From Amphiduros pacificus (lineage: Eukaryota > Annelida > Polychaeta > Phyllodocida > Hesionidae): DNA of 64,000 bases. The stretch is from positions 27,630,217 to 27,694,216 of the forward strand of contig OX439005.1 of NCBI GenBank assembly GCA_949316495.1. Reading direction: 5' to 3'. The position numbers were made by a program, and so were the translations under genes. The notes below the pieces were generated by a model. The model was not told the origin of the DNA, searched no databases, and saw only the letters and a program-made list of their open reading frames with translations. Position 1 is the first letter of the stretch. The number at the start of each line of letters is the position of its first letter. Shown piece by piece: positions 24,701 through 36,214 of this stretch.

Positions 24701-27700
24701 TTTTCAAAGGACCAATCCTATCTATTTGCCATTGTGCAGAATTGTTTTCCATTTTTTAAATCTTATTTAAAGGCAGACAAATAAGAATTGAGATAACAAT
24801 GAAAGTTGGAGCTGAATATGATATGTAAAGTGTGCTTTGATTGGCCAATATTATCTGCTCATATCTGCTCTGATTTAAGTGATTATATATGAAGCAATAT
24901 GCAGGCATTTCAAACCAATGTTCCCAAACATTACAAAACAGCAATGATCAGTATAGCTCTGAGGCTGATTGGCCTATGTTTTAAATACAGGGCACGAAGA
25001 GGTTAATTCTAAGATCTGTCTGGCTTATTAAGGCTGATAATAAAGGATTAAAGATTTAGATGTAGATCTAAAGAAGGAGGAGATATGTGTCTTGAAAGAT
25101 GTTAATTATATGTCATGGAAAATGGGCCAATCAAAAACCATACAAAATGGTTTCTTCTGGATAGTTATATAAGACATAAGAGTGGATACATGAAAGTTTT
25201 GATTATCATACTCATAGACAGGCACTTAAAAAATCAAGAACAAGTAGCACAGTTTGGTATCAAGGAACCATCTTTATGCACTGCAGATCAATTTATGGAC
25301 AAAAGTTAGGTAAATAGGGACACAAGATTCAATTTATTGACAAAAGTATGAAAAATAGGCACGCAAGGGTAAATTTATGACAACAAAAATAGATAAATAG
25401 GGACTCAAATTGTATTTTTCAAATTGTACTTTCAAATATCTTTCAACCTGAAAAGACATTGGTTAATGAGGTTTAGTAGGAATAAGGCTTACCGGTAAGT
25501 AGCTTATACTAAGATGAGAGGGGGGCTACAGCCATCCCATAATACTATGATGAAGTGTTAGTGGTCAGGCCTCATTGCCTACATGGCACAACTTCCCACA
25601 CAGCACCTCAGTTGCCACTCTCATGTTACTGAGAGTTATTATAGATGGGATCAATACAGAGGCAATTAGGCAGAAACATCAGGCATTTGTCGCCGGTGGG
25701 AAGGGACAAAAAGGTTCTGATGTCTGCTGCAACATAATACTTTGTGCACACATCAATCACAAATCAATCATCTTGTGTGAATAAAACGATCGAGACAATA
25801 AGGAGTAAGATGGAAACAAGATAAACACCTTGCCAGACCCAGCTGCCATAGTCCACACTGCCCTGCCATAATTTACCTAGCCTTGTCATAACTCTGCCAT
25901 AATATAAACTAACCTATCAAATACTCTTGTCACTACTCTCACATAATTCAACCTTATTCACTCATAATTTGGTCTTGCATATCATTGACAATGTTTACTT
26001 TGCTTGTTATAATACCCTTGTGTTGTGTTTCAGATGAATGGTATGAAGTCTGGGGTGAACAATGTTTCCCCTAAGACATATCCCCATCTATTCCTCAGGC
26101 TCAAGAAAATACAGGTAAGATTATCACATAATCAGGATCAATGGACACGGATATTCAATTCATCTTTAGCCAGAAAATATTTTTGCATAAAGCATAAAGT
26201 TATTTGGTCAAAGCATATGGAAATGAATCAGATGAGAACCTGAATCTGAGTAGATATTAACCTGAATATGAAGACAAATTCATCTGTAAATGAGATTTTG
26301 TTTTCTGAATGAGCAGAGAAGGCATTATTTGACTCTAATAGGTCACATTCAGATGTTTTGTGACTGTTTTTTTCTCATAAATAACTGAAGCATATCACAA
26401 TATGGTCACCATTGCAATCATTTGCTCATGTTTGTGTTTGCAAAACAAAGTTTGAGTTCCAATTGCTGATAATTCTTAATTTGAGTAGATATAGATAGAC
26501 ATAGATAAAGAAAATTAGATATAGATAATCCCTTTTGTTTCCGATAAACATATTACATGTATATTTTTGCAAGTCATCTATGTAATATGACTTGGTCATT
26601 TATACATTAACATTTTCTATAGAGCTTAACCAATATCACAGACATTTGTAACAAACAATAAATACTGTGTGTCTCTGTGACAGCGCCAGATCAGATCAGA
26701 TATTCATGAATATCTCATGACAATATGTACAACCGGTGTGTACACATCTCATAATCCATATTCTAAATACATCTGCAGAACTGACAGGAGCTCCTAAAGC
26801 ATTACATACAACATCTCTCATTAAGTTTAGTTAAATAGAAAGGCAAATATCACTTAAAACAATAATGTTTTCTCAAAAAGACACACCCAATCATTTATCT
26901 CTTCAACAGAACAAAATGTGACTTCACTTTTTTCACCATTTGAATATTAGGTTTTAAGTCTTAAAACGTTCTACTTTATAATTGCCTGCAAGGTTTTCAA
27001 CCAGTGAATATGCAGCTAACAGAATGATACAGTTTATATTAGGTACAATCCTTTCATAAACAATGACTGATGAAAAAATATACATGTGGATTTTTACATA
27101 TGATTTAATATCTGCATAATATCAGCATTTTGGAAGATTAAACAAAAGTGATACTTAGGGCTTTAATAAGATATATCTCTATGTTCTTTTAGAAAGATGA
27201 GGAGAAACAATCAGAAATCGACCATAATAACAAATTGCTGCTGTCAAAGATGACCTACATAATGCGGAGCAGGGGACAGATAGATAACTGGAATGACTAT
27301 GAGACTCGCAGGTAAGACCTCCAGAAATACCCTCCAAACAGGTAAGACCTCCAGAAATACCCTCCAAACACTCAGCAAACTAACAAAATACAAGAGTAGT
27401 ATATTAATGAATAACACCTCTCCTTAGCAGGTCTTGTGTTTATACCAGGCTCTGCAAGTATAGCCCAGAAGTGATAATTTCAGGAGACCATGCCCAGTAC
27501 AAGCTTTTTTTTGCAGCCAATAGGCACTGAGTCAAATATTTTTTCACATGTAATCACATGGCCAATTGGTATCATTGTTATGATTAGAACGTGAGTACAA
27601 CAACAATTGAGTAAAGATGTTAGTTACATGTATGCCAAAAGAGTAAAACATAAATACCGATGGTATAGACCATCAATCTTCTAGGAAGCTAAAAGTAAAA

Positions 27701-30700
27701 TCCTCTTTTATTTCTTTGTTTGCAAGGCTATTATATCAATGAGATAATTCTTCAACCATAATGGCAGATGTGACTCTACCTTGCCATGCAGAGTACTTAA
27801 AAGCAGAAAATTCCCCTCAAACAAATTTGGTCATGATTATATTTCTGATGTTCTGGTTAATATTTGATAACATTGCATTACTTTTACAGTATTTTATGAA
27901 CAGATTCTGATTTTAATTGTTTTTCACCTTTGTAGTTTGAATCGCAACTTTCGGGCAAAGCAGCTAGAGAAGATTGCCGAGGAGAACATGGGGATAGCCA
28001 AGAGACTAGAGAAAGTCAAACCAATGTATCATGTCAATGATTGGGTACGATTTTACATATATTCAACAAGATTTATGCCCCATAATTGTAATGATGTAAT
28101 TATTTTTAAATGCCAAGAAATATGATCAGATATACTCCTGTCTTTGATTCATAGAATATATTTTTAAAAGTTCTATTTCAACTTTTACATTGTATTACCT
28201 GTATGAATTCTGTTTGGATTATATTTACAGGAGGATGATTTTGAGAAATATTCTTATCTCCAAGACATGTGGGATAAGGCCACCAAAGATTACTACACCC
28301 CCAGAGACAGGCATTTGGTAATTATTTCTTTATATATTATTAGATAATACTGGGAAGTCAAGATCTCCATTTAATTTTGTAGTTTTACACCATACAGAAG
28401 ATCATTTCTTGATTTTTAATTCACGAGAAAGCTCTGTTGACTATGGAGAGAAATCAACTTCTTGGCATAATATTGTCTTAGAGCCAGGATTGTTGTTTAA
28501 TTGTCTTGCACTGACTAATAAGTCAAGTATTAATTCAGCCTAAACATTATAAAGACCAAATCATAAGCATAAATGAATGTGACCGTCAAAGACTTTTTCG
28601 AGCTTTGGGTGGATTTCATTAAGCATGCTTCTCAACCTACATCATATTTTGTTATCCTTTACTTTATGCAGTGGCACCTCAGGCATATATATTATTGATT
28701 AGATGCAGTCAGCTGATATTGATTTTGGCTTGAGCATAAGAAACAACATCCTGGGTCACCCCAAGCATCTTGCCAACATTCGCCAAAATAAAACAAAAAC
28801 ATTTCAACTAGTGATATACAATTCGGACAAGAGTGTTTCAATAATTAACTCAAGCATATATAGAATGAAAGTGTGCCTCTATCTAAAGATAAAAATTGAG
28901 AGATTTCTCTTTTGGAATCTGTAAAATTGGCACAACATGAGAAACAGAACTATGTGAATTACATGATGAGTTTGTGCTCAATATTTGCCACTTCAGGTAA
29001 CTCATTTTATATCATATCACTGAAATTGATACAGATCCTGAACTTGAGTTGTGTTCATTCATTTCAACCATGCAATAAAAATATTAAAATCTGATATCTG
29101 ACTGTATGCTAATAGAATATAAACTGTCATAGACCCTTTGGATTTTTTAAAACTTATATTTGAAGTGTTACAGGATGAAAAAGAGTAACAATCTAAACTA
29201 CCTTTGGAGATTATTTCACTTGATAATTGTATTTATTGCTTTTCATGAAAAATACACAATCAGATCCAAATTTGGAAACATTTGGCATTTTGCTGTGCTG
29301 TGTGAGTTGCATACATGTAAGCTATATATGTGGGTGTTGTTTTGGGCATCGCTGTTGTTATTTTGCTTTGTGTGAGCTTCATGTCGCGGCTTGTATTTCA
29401 GCAGAAACTGGATGACTATGATGAAGATTTTGAGGAGGACACCGACCTTGACTCTTCTAATGTCAGCTCTAATGTCTCCAAACTGCCTAGAATTGTAAGT
29501 ATTAATGCTTTAGCTAATGCCAACTAACCCAAGCACTGCCTGAATTTGATGCTCAACCCCCTTATAGCTTTATTATTCGGCTTTAGCTCTGATTAGGTTT
29601 GAACATTAAGATAAGACCTTTGTATTCAATTCAATTCAATTCAATTCAAACTCTTTATTCCAGACTCTACATATACATAAAAATACATGAGGTCCATATT
29701 TTTGGTTGCTAGTTCACTACAGAGACTACCCTACCCATACAATGGGTGGTCATGCAAAACAGTATTTAAATATAAAAGGTTTATCCAATGTCTTCTAATC
29801 CTCGACGTGTAAGGTAAACAAGTGCAAAGTAAGTCTATAATTATGGCATTTACTGATTTTTCTAACCTACATATAAATTTATACACAAGATTTCTGATTA
29901 CTGCTGCACAACATTGCACATCACAAAGTGTACACAATAGACTAGTACTATCATATTTGGACATTCCCAAAAAAAGTTTGAATACATTATGGTAAGAAAC
30001 ATATAATTTGTTGATTGTGGTCTTTTTATAACTCCACCACAAATGTGCTGTATACATTGGCATGCAATATGCTCTAAACAGTGTAAGTTTAACCTCAACG
30101 GTACACATATGAAATTTTCGGAGTATCATATTGCCCTGTGCATATAGTTTACGACACTGCCGTTCAATATCAATATTATCACACAGGTCATTTGTGATGA
30201 AATGACCAAGATATTTATATCGATCTACTACATTAATTACTTCACCATTCAGTAGAAATATTGGCAAGACACTATTTTGTAAACCCCTGGTAAGATATTT
30301 CATAATGGCACTTTTTTTGGCATTAAACAACATATCATGTTTGATTGCATAACATTCACATGTTCTCAGAAGCTTATTAAAGCCAGATACAGAAGGTGCA
30401 AATATAACGAGATCATCAGCATACATAATATGATTAACAATTCGGTTATTAACACTACATCCAACATTATGTGCATTGAGATTGCTACTCAAATCATCAA
30501 CATATATATTAAACAAATATGGAGACAATATTCCTCCTTGTCTGACACCATTTGATACATTGAAACAACCAGAGGTGTTTCCCCATCTAATACACATTTT
30601 CTGTTTTTCATACCAGAATACAAGTATACGTACAATATATCCAGGCACACCTCTCTTTATGAGCTTATTAAATAATACAGAATGATTCACTCTGTCAAAA

Positions 30701-33700
30701 GCCTTGCTAGCATCTAGAAAACATACAAATACATTTCCATTTAACACACGATACGAATCAATTATTTCCTTGAGAACATAGATCCCTTGGTCAGTGCCAT
30801 GTTTTTTCTTAAATCCAAATTGATTAGGATTTGTAACAAGGTATAATTCAATACGATCAAATATAACATTTTCGACAGCTTTGCTAACTATGCTAGCCAG
30901 TGCAATTGGTCTATAATTGTCTTTTGCCGTAATTTTGCCAGTCTTATCCTTGATAACAGGCACCAGTACAACAGATAGCATTGATTCGGGTAGAAAACCA
31001 TGTACAAATAGACTAGTTAAACATCGACTTAATACAATTACAAGGTAATCAGAGGCATATTTTAAATGCTCCGCATAAATGCCATCCATCCCACAGCTTT
31101 TATTTAAAGCTAATTCTTTGATTGCTTGTGTAAGCTCTTCATAGCTTACTGCGACATAACTATACTCAGTATTGAGATCAGGATCATATGTTGGATTAAC
31201 ATTCCTTATACAATTAAACAATTCAGAGAAATGCCTTTTCCACAATTCTGCAATGTCTTTTTCACCAGACACTCCCTCTATATTAGTGGGGAGGGGTGTG
31301 CGAGAATTATTGATCAATTTGATTTCCTTCCAAAAGTCATTAGTACTGAGTGCAGATAGCTTTTTCGCTAGAGATTCCTTCCTGAGGGCTGACTCGTTAC
31401 TACGTATATATCTCAAAGCATATTTGAATCTTGCTTTTGTTTTAACATGTAATGAATGTAAAGGACCTTGTCTGGGTTGACCAGCACTGAGCCAGACACT
31501 TCTTGTCTCATGTGAAGCCTTGTAAATCTCTGCTACATAATCAGCCCATCCAGGCTTGTTAACATACTGTTTGACCTTCTGTGTGGAAAATACATTATCA
31601 CTTGCACATTTCAAAGAGTCAATAATATCTGTATAAAAAACATTAATATCATGAGCATGGGAAGCTTCTTTACAATTCAAGTCTTTGCAGTTGAGGGCCT
31701 CTACAGGGACCTTAACATTTCTGAGTAATTTGTCAGTTTCTAGGCAATATCTATTTACATCATCGTGAGATAAGTTATCCCATTTTAATTTGACATTACA
31801 TACATTATTTGATACGCCAGATACATCAGGTGCATTCTGAATATTGATATCCATATTCATTGGGATATGGTCATCATCAGTTACATCATAATCAATACAT
31901 ACATCATTTATAATATCATGAAAATCAGAGCTAGTAATAATGTGGTCCAGCCAAGAATGTGAACCCCAGCTAGCACTAACAAATGTATAACTATCCCTAG
32001 GTAACATCATACATGACGATATCTTGAGGTTATTCTCATTACAAAATTCAATCAAATGTCCAGCAAAGAGAGAACTTTCTATGTCTCTTAGATTAGCATT
32101 AAAATCGCCGACAATGGCAAAACATGTTGTATTCTGTTCTTCTATTAAAGCTTTAAGTACACCAAGCTTTTCAATATATTCGTCTTCATTATGCCTGGCT
32201 TGATAAGGCAAGTAAACATTGTAAACCACACATTTATTAATTTCTACAGTGATTTCTATCGCCACACACCAGTCTAAGTTAATATCAATTGGTTTTATAT
32301 ATTTTTCAAGTTCCACTTTCCATAAAAAAGATGCACCCTCCGGTGGGTGTCCATGACAAATTCCATCGCCATAGTCCTTAGTGGCAGTCCCGATTCCGTG
32401 GAAATTCTCATGTAAGCTATTAATATTGCCAAGTTCATTTTTTGAATACCAAGTCTCTTGTAGACATACTAGGTCATTTTTTCCCAATATCTCTAAGATA
32501 TCGGGCCGTTGATAAAGACCTTGTCGGCTTTTAGGCAGCCCACGACAATTATATGATGATACTTTGAATTATAATGTCTTCACATGTGTTACATCATCAT
32601 TGTTGTCATTGTTAGTAGCTGAGGTGTCATCTGGTGCAGTATCTCCTTGTAGAGGTAGCCTTGCCATAGGTTGTACTGTGTGTAGTTCACGAGGCTTTCG
32701 CCACCATCGTACAAAGGCCTCTTTTGGCCACAACTCAGGGTCCATAAACACCTCTGGGTTCGGGCATCTTGATTCAATGTGGAATGAAGAATATGTGTCA
32801 AATTTAGTTTTGACTGCTTCGACGTCAATTTCAAGTTGCAATTTGTCCACCAGGTATTTCTTCATCTCTTCTGCCGTCACATCAGGGTCAAATCTAGTTG
32901 CAAATATGTTCGCAGTACGCTGCCTTTTGACCGTTGCTATGCGACTGCCACCACCTGTGCCGACAATGCCCTTTGGCTTACGGGGTGGACCACCACCACC
33001 ACTACTGACACCACCTCTGGGGCCCTTGAAGGGCGCCACCATGTTGATTTCGTTTCTGGGTGCATTGGAGGCCACAGCTGCTGCGTAGCCCCCTGCCAGC
33101 TTGGGCATACTGACAGGAAGCATGGATCCCTGACTGTTCACTTCGAAAGGGCTGTCGATCTTCCTCTCCACTCGATTCAGACGTACATTCACTGAGGCCA
33201 GAGCTGCTTCTGTCTCCTTCGCTGTGTCATTTTGAATTTGCATTGTCTCTTTCAAAAAATTTACCTCATTTTGGGTTTTCTTTATGTCGTTGAGAAGAAC
33301 AGACACGTCTACACTGTCAAAGGTGATTGGGGGCAGCTTCCCCAGATCCAAAGCCACATATTTAGGGACGTCATCACCCTTTTCTTGCAGCAATTTTATT
33401 ATGTCATCAATCTTGTGCTTACTTTTGTCTGCTCCTTGTCTCTTTTTGTAACGTGAAGTGTTCTCATCTGCACATAAGGTGAACAGTGCCTCCTTGGAGG
33501 CCACAATTTCCTCTTCTTTGAATGAGCTTAAACAAAGCTGTGTGATAGTTAACGGTGGCAGCACGTCCAGCTTGTTTGTGATGAAACACAACAACTCATC
33601 TATCACAACATGTGCTGAATTCCTGGTATTATCACCCATCTTGCAGGTTTGGACAGGTGGGTCTCCCACACAAAGTCTATCCAGAGTCAGTCTGGTGACA

Positions 33701-36214
33701 AACTAATGCTATATGCTTTCTACATCATGTATATATTGTCACTGTTCACAAATAATCCATAAATTGTTGTATATTTCAAATAATAATCAGGAGCTGTCAA
33801 ACCATGTGTATTCATGTGTTGATTGCGCAATATCAAAAAATATATGTAGATATGTATTCATATATTACAGCACTTACATTAAATTACATACATCTACAAC
33901 AAAAATATGTAAATGTTTGTAATTAATGAAGCCATGTTGTAAAGCTACATCTTAGTATACAGCTCCTAGAGCAGTAATAAATATATGTTATGATATAAAC
34001 TGTATTATAACATACTGTATACTATATTGCTCAGAGACAACAAGGGCTAATGTGTGCACGTCAGTTTTTTTCTGTAGATGCATTCAATTCGTACTCTCAT
34101 GATCTTAATTTCTGAGCGGGTTTGCAAACAACTGAAAGAAGGAAATGTGCATGGTTCATTTGTCGCTCACTGTATGTGCTAGTCAGTGACATCTATGATT
34201 TACGACAACTTCAAAATGATGAAAAAAAATAAATATAATTTTCAAAAAGGAAACTGTATACAAATTCTTTTTTAAAAAAAGACTTTCTTGTTAAGTATAC
34301 CAGCAGCTTCTTGTGCATTTATGCATAATTTCAAATGCAAATTAACGATTTTGATCTTTATAATTGTTGAAGCTTTCTCAAAATATTTATCACATGTTAT
34401 GTTTCATTGAATAAAACATTGATTATAACACTTATAAAAGGACTGATTATGAAATATATAAAACTTACATCCAGTTGAACAAATTTGAAAAGCTGTTGAA
34501 TTTAGATTTCTTTATTCATTTTCAGAACAGGAGAAAACATACTGTCCGTAGAAATGAGTATTACACACCTACCAAACTGCCAAAAATCAAACAATCCCCC
34601 AGGGTAAGTGAACATTATCATGCAAACCTGTCATGCACAGAATATTCAATGCATTTTGGATATTGCACATTCACATGTCTTCCCACAGGACACAGTCCAT
34701 CTTTGGTCCCAGCAAGGAAATGCTGTTTGATATTTTCAGTCAGACTTTTTATAAAGACCTGGTCTAATGCCATCTAAAAGTCTCAAAGTTGATTTCTCTT
34801 ACACATATTACATGAAAATATTGATCTTATTCACTGTCCAAATAACAAATTCATAAATGTTATCAGGTTGCCTTATGTATAGAAATTGGCAGAATTGAGG
34901 CGCTAAGGGCAGATTTCGTCATGGAGAAAGACTTAGTATGTTAAACTCATTGAACTTATATTACTGTACCCAATAGCAATCATAATGATTACAAATTTCA
35001 GATTGGTAAGTCCATACTTGTTTGGCAAAATATCTTTCATATCAGTCAAAAATCACATATACTTCTAGAATATAGAAAGCAAGCTTGAAAATATGAAAGT
35101 ATAAATAACAACCTTGGTCATGAGCAAACATCGATTATGATGACGCTATCCCAATTCCAATGTTTCCAGTTAATGTCTTCTTGCCTGGTTATTATTTCAT
35201 TGCTTTTATCACAAAATCACAATCACTATTTCAGTGTGCAAAAATTCGCCACTCATACAAAATGTATTGGGGAATGATGGTAAGAGTACAACCAATCATT
35301 AATTTTGGTTTAATTAAGACATTCTCGTGTATTTATTATTTTTGTCATGGATGTTTGAATTGTATAATTATAGAATATGTAAGTTATTGTCTTTCGTTTT
35401 ATAATACATTTTAGGGCTTTTGAATTGTCTACACTTAAATGCATGAATTGCATAATCACAAAACATTTTAGTTTGAACTCCAAGTACTTGCATCATATGT
35501 GCATGATGGAATTTTGTATTCTATTGATTGATCATGTCACATGACCTTATGGATGGTATTAACAGGTAGTGCCATCATTTTGCTTTTCTAAACTTGATTT
35601 AAAAGATTTGTGAAAATGTTAATTAATGAATCATCATGGGCACCAACGTGGGACACATAAAATGTGACCTTCCTGAAATAGCATGTGACCACGGTGACCA
35701 TTTTAATTATCAAAATGAAGTCAATTGGTGTTTTGGTAAATTACTTTCAACAAGATGATTTGTGATTAATTACATTTAGATCATTTTCAAATTCTTTAGC
35801 AGGGAATATGATATTGCTGTCCAATTTATTCTTCTTGTGTCTGTAAAAACTATTTCATAATAATGAGTTAAATAATCGACCATTATTTTTCTCAAATAGT
35901 ACAAAGAACGTCTACGGCAAAAACGTCACAATGAACATAATAAAAGGCAAAAAATTCTCAAAACACAAATGGCAAAAAACTCATCAGAGGAAAAGAGTGA
36001 CTATAACTACAGTGATGACTTTGAGGACTACTCCCCTTCAGAGTCAGAAACAGAAAGCAAGAAACAAAAATCAAAAACTCGGAAGAAGAAAAAGGATTAT
36101 GCAGTCAGGAAAAATAAATCCAAAGAACAGACATTGAAAGAATTATCAAAGAAGCCAAAACTTGTGGAGAGAAAGGACACATATTCCAGTGACCAAAGCA
36201 GAGGAAGGACCAAG
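15772..36214 (+). CDS. CFAP97/hemingway-domain module, exons 1-9 of a probable CFAP97-annexin gene
   Basis: Exons: 15772-15808, 16307-16401, 26034-26114, 27193-27311, 27936-28044, 28231-28317, 29402-29494, 34526-34603 and 35900-36214. All join in frame with GT-AG borders and give 338 residues. Residues about 25-150 match the CFAP97 (KIAA1430/hemingway) family: KLLQKRWEERQHRLHVRK, then SPKTYPHLFLRLKKIQ, IDHNNKLLLSKM, IDNWNDYETRSLNRN and EENMGIAKRLEKVKP. After it come acidic DDYDEDFEEDTD and YSDDFEDYSPSESE tracts and a Lys-rich tail. Family members are axonemal/ciliary, notably in sperm. The start could instead be the ATG at 16311 in exon 2. Exon 9 ends in phase 0 at a weak donor (AAG|GTTTCA); read through, it stops at 36307, which would make a separate CFAP97-only protein. 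Confidence 0.85.
17494..17568 (+). repeat. Three exact-length 25-bp tandem copies (intron 2)
   Basis: The unit starts gtttatttgtacatgcacat and repeats three times with one substitution in the third copy. It sits in the 9.6 kb intron 2, which otherwise shows no exon I can support. Confidence 0.85.
19510..21380 (+). repeat. 34-bp minisatellite array in intron 2
   Basis: About 54 copies of a 34-bp unit built on gtagaccattacagttccc plus tcacaggtagtaga. Positional variants (tcataggtag, cacacaggtag, cacagatag, agaggtag) alternate in blocks, showing dimer-like higher-order structure. Degenerate units extend outward to about 19376 and 21520. The sequence is unrelated to the other 34-bp array at 11-15 kb despite the same period. 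Confidence 0.97.
21677..21744 (+). repeat. Perfect 34-bp tandem duplication
   Basis: Two exact copies of a 34-bp unit beginning gcatggatgtaatcatacat lie side by side just beyond the intron 2 array. Confidence 0.9.
23800..24440 (+). repeat. Minisatellite in intron 2, degenerate about 22-bp units passing into 20-bp units
   Basis: From 23800 to about 24090 the units vary (ccttctccctccaattatct-like). From about 24076 to 24440 they become a regular 20-bp unit, tctagtcccacctccattta, with tctagtcctacc as the alternating variant (about 18 copies). The right edge again degenerates. Confidence 0.95.
24550..24650 (+). repeat. 16-base G homopolymer within a local duplication
   Basis: A run of 16 G (24576-24591) is followed by agaaatattctgtgagc. 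The surrounding text (gagaatagcttctg ... gagaaatattctg) is repeated once downstream as gagcatagcttctg ... cagaaatattctg with a short G run. This is likely a slippage and duplication site, and its length may be unreliable in the assembly. Confidence 0.75.
25260..25400 (+). repeat. Three degenerate direct repeats of about 50 bp
   Basis: caatttatggacaaaagtta, caatttattgacaaaagtat and aaatttatgacaacaaaaat each lead into an 'aaatagggac'-like stretch. This is diverged tandem duplication inside intron 2. Confidence 0.5.
27310..27369 (+). repeat. Tandem duplication carrying a second copy of the exon 4 5' splice site
   Basis: The 30-bp unit aggtaagacctccagaaata plus ccctccaaac occurs twice without a mismatch. 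The exon 4 donor (CGCAG|GTAAG, after 27311) lies in the first copy, and an identical CAG|GTAAG lies 30 bp downstream in the second. Use of the downstream donor would add a segment that stops at once (AGG TAA). Confidence 0.9.
29731..32568 (-). CDS. LINE ORF2: APE endonuclease and reverse transcriptase
   Basis: The frame is open from the codon after the ORF1 stop (FKVSSYNCRGLPKSRQ...) to the stop at 29731, about 945 residues. Endonuclease motifs are CLQETW, GDFNAN, SWLDHI and DDDHIP (the last usually SDH). Reverse transcriptase motifs include YRPIALASIVSKAVE, FLDASKAFDRV, GVRQGGILSPYLFNIY and YADD at 30423-30412. There is no ATG between the ORF1 stop and the conserved first endonuclease motif, so translation probably depends on read-through or reinitiation at that stop. 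No RNase H or zinc knuckle is recognised at the C terminus. Confidence 0.95.
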   Translation of the reverse strand, partial: FKVSSYNCRGLPKSRQGLYQRPDILEILGKNDLVCLQETWYSKNELGNINSLHENFHGIGTATKDYGDGICHGHPPEGASFLWKVELEKYIKPIDINLDWCVAIEITVEINKCVVYNVYLPYQARHNEDEYIEKLGVLKALIEEQNTTCFAIVGDFNANLRDIESSLFAGHLIEFCNENNLKISSCMMLPRDSYTFVSASWGSHSWLDHIITSSDFHDIINDVCIDYDVTDDDHIPMNMDINIQNAPDVSGVSNNVCNVKLKWDNLSHDDVNRYCLETDKLLRNVKVPVEALNCKDLNCKEASHAHDINVFYTDIIDSLKCASDNVFSTQKVKQYVNKPGWADYVAEIYKASHETRSVWLSAGQPRQGPLHSLHVKTKARFKYALRYIRSNESALRKESLAKKLSALSTNDFWKEIKLINNSRTPLPTNIEGVSGEKDIAELWKRHFSELFNCIRNVNPTYDPDLNTEYSYVAVSYEELTQAIKELALNKSCGMDGIYAEHLKYASDYLVIVLSRCLTSLFVHGFLPESMLSVVLVPVIKDKTGKITAKDNYRPIALASIVSKAVENVIFDRIELYLVTNPNQFGFKKKHGTDQGIYVLKEIIDSYRVLNGNVFVCFLDASKAFDRVNHSVLFNKLIKRGVPGYIVRILVFWYEKQKMCIRWGNTSGCFNVSNGVRQGGILSPYLFNIYVDDLSSNLNAHNVGCSVNNRIVNHIMYADDLVIFAPSVSGFNKLLRTCECYAIKHDMLFNAKKSAIMKYLTRGLQNSVLPIFLLNGEVINVVDRYKYLGHFITNDLCDNIDIERQCRKLYAQGNMILRKFHMCTVEVKLTLFRAYCMPMYTAHLWWSYKKTTINKLYVSYHNVFKLFLGMSKYDSTSLLCTLCDVQCCAAVIRNLVYKFICRLEKSVNAIIIDLLCTCLPYTSRIRRHWINLLYLNTVLHDHPLYG
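32569..33639 (-). CDS. LINE ORF1: coiled-coil, RRM-like RNA-binding protein
   Basis: I choose the ATG at 33639 (MGDNTRNSAHVV), giving 356 residues; the frame is open upstream to a GTG at 33669. An N-terminal helical domain (ITQLCLSSFKEEEIVASKEAL ... DDIIKLLQ ... LPPITFDSVDVSVLL) is followed by a heptad-like coiled coil (DIKKTQNEVNFLKETM), a Gly/Pro-rich linker and a C-terminal segment (ANIFATRFDPDVTAEEMKKY ... YSSFHIE ... WPKEAFVRWW) typical of LINE ORF1 RRM-like folds. The product probably binds the element's own RNA. Its TAA (32571-32569) is in the same frame as ORF2. Confidence 0.88.
   Translation of the reverse strand: MGDNTRNSAHVVIDELLCFITNKLDVLPPLTITQLCLSSFKEEEIVASKEALFTLCADENTSRYKKRQGADKSKHKIDDIIKLLQEKGDDVPKYVALDLGKLPPITFDSVDVSVLLNDIKKTQNEVNFLKETMQIQNDTAKETEAALASVNVRLNRVERKIDSPFEVNSQGSMLPVSMPKLAGGYAAAVASNAPRNEINMVAPFKGPRGGVSSGGGGPPRKPKGIVGTGGGSRIATVKRQRTANIFATRFDPDVTAEEMKKYLVDKLQLEIDVEAVKTKFDTYSSFHIESRCPNPEVFMDPELWPKEAFVRWWRKPRELHTVQPMARLPLQGDTAPDDTSATNNDNNDDVTHVKTL

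Larger units (their letters stand above)
29625..33700 (-). mobile_element. APE-type LINE (non-LTR retrotransposon), near intact, antisense in intron 7
   Basis: The element reads right to left: ORF1, one TAA, ORF2 with endonuclease and reverse transcriptase, a short 3' tail with AATAAA, and a pentanucleotide (TTGAA)n end at 29625-29649. Both ORFs are open, so it looks young. The 5' end is not defined; I place it just beyond 33669 for lack of a visible boundary, and no target duplication is seen. The precise clade is uncertain. It lies in the 5.0 kb intron between exon 7 (ends 29494) and exon 8 (starts 34526). Confidence 0.93.

Noticed and set aside
32564-33195. + strand ORFs over LINE ORF1
   Set aside because: They are shadows of the ORF1 coding frame with no recognisable product.
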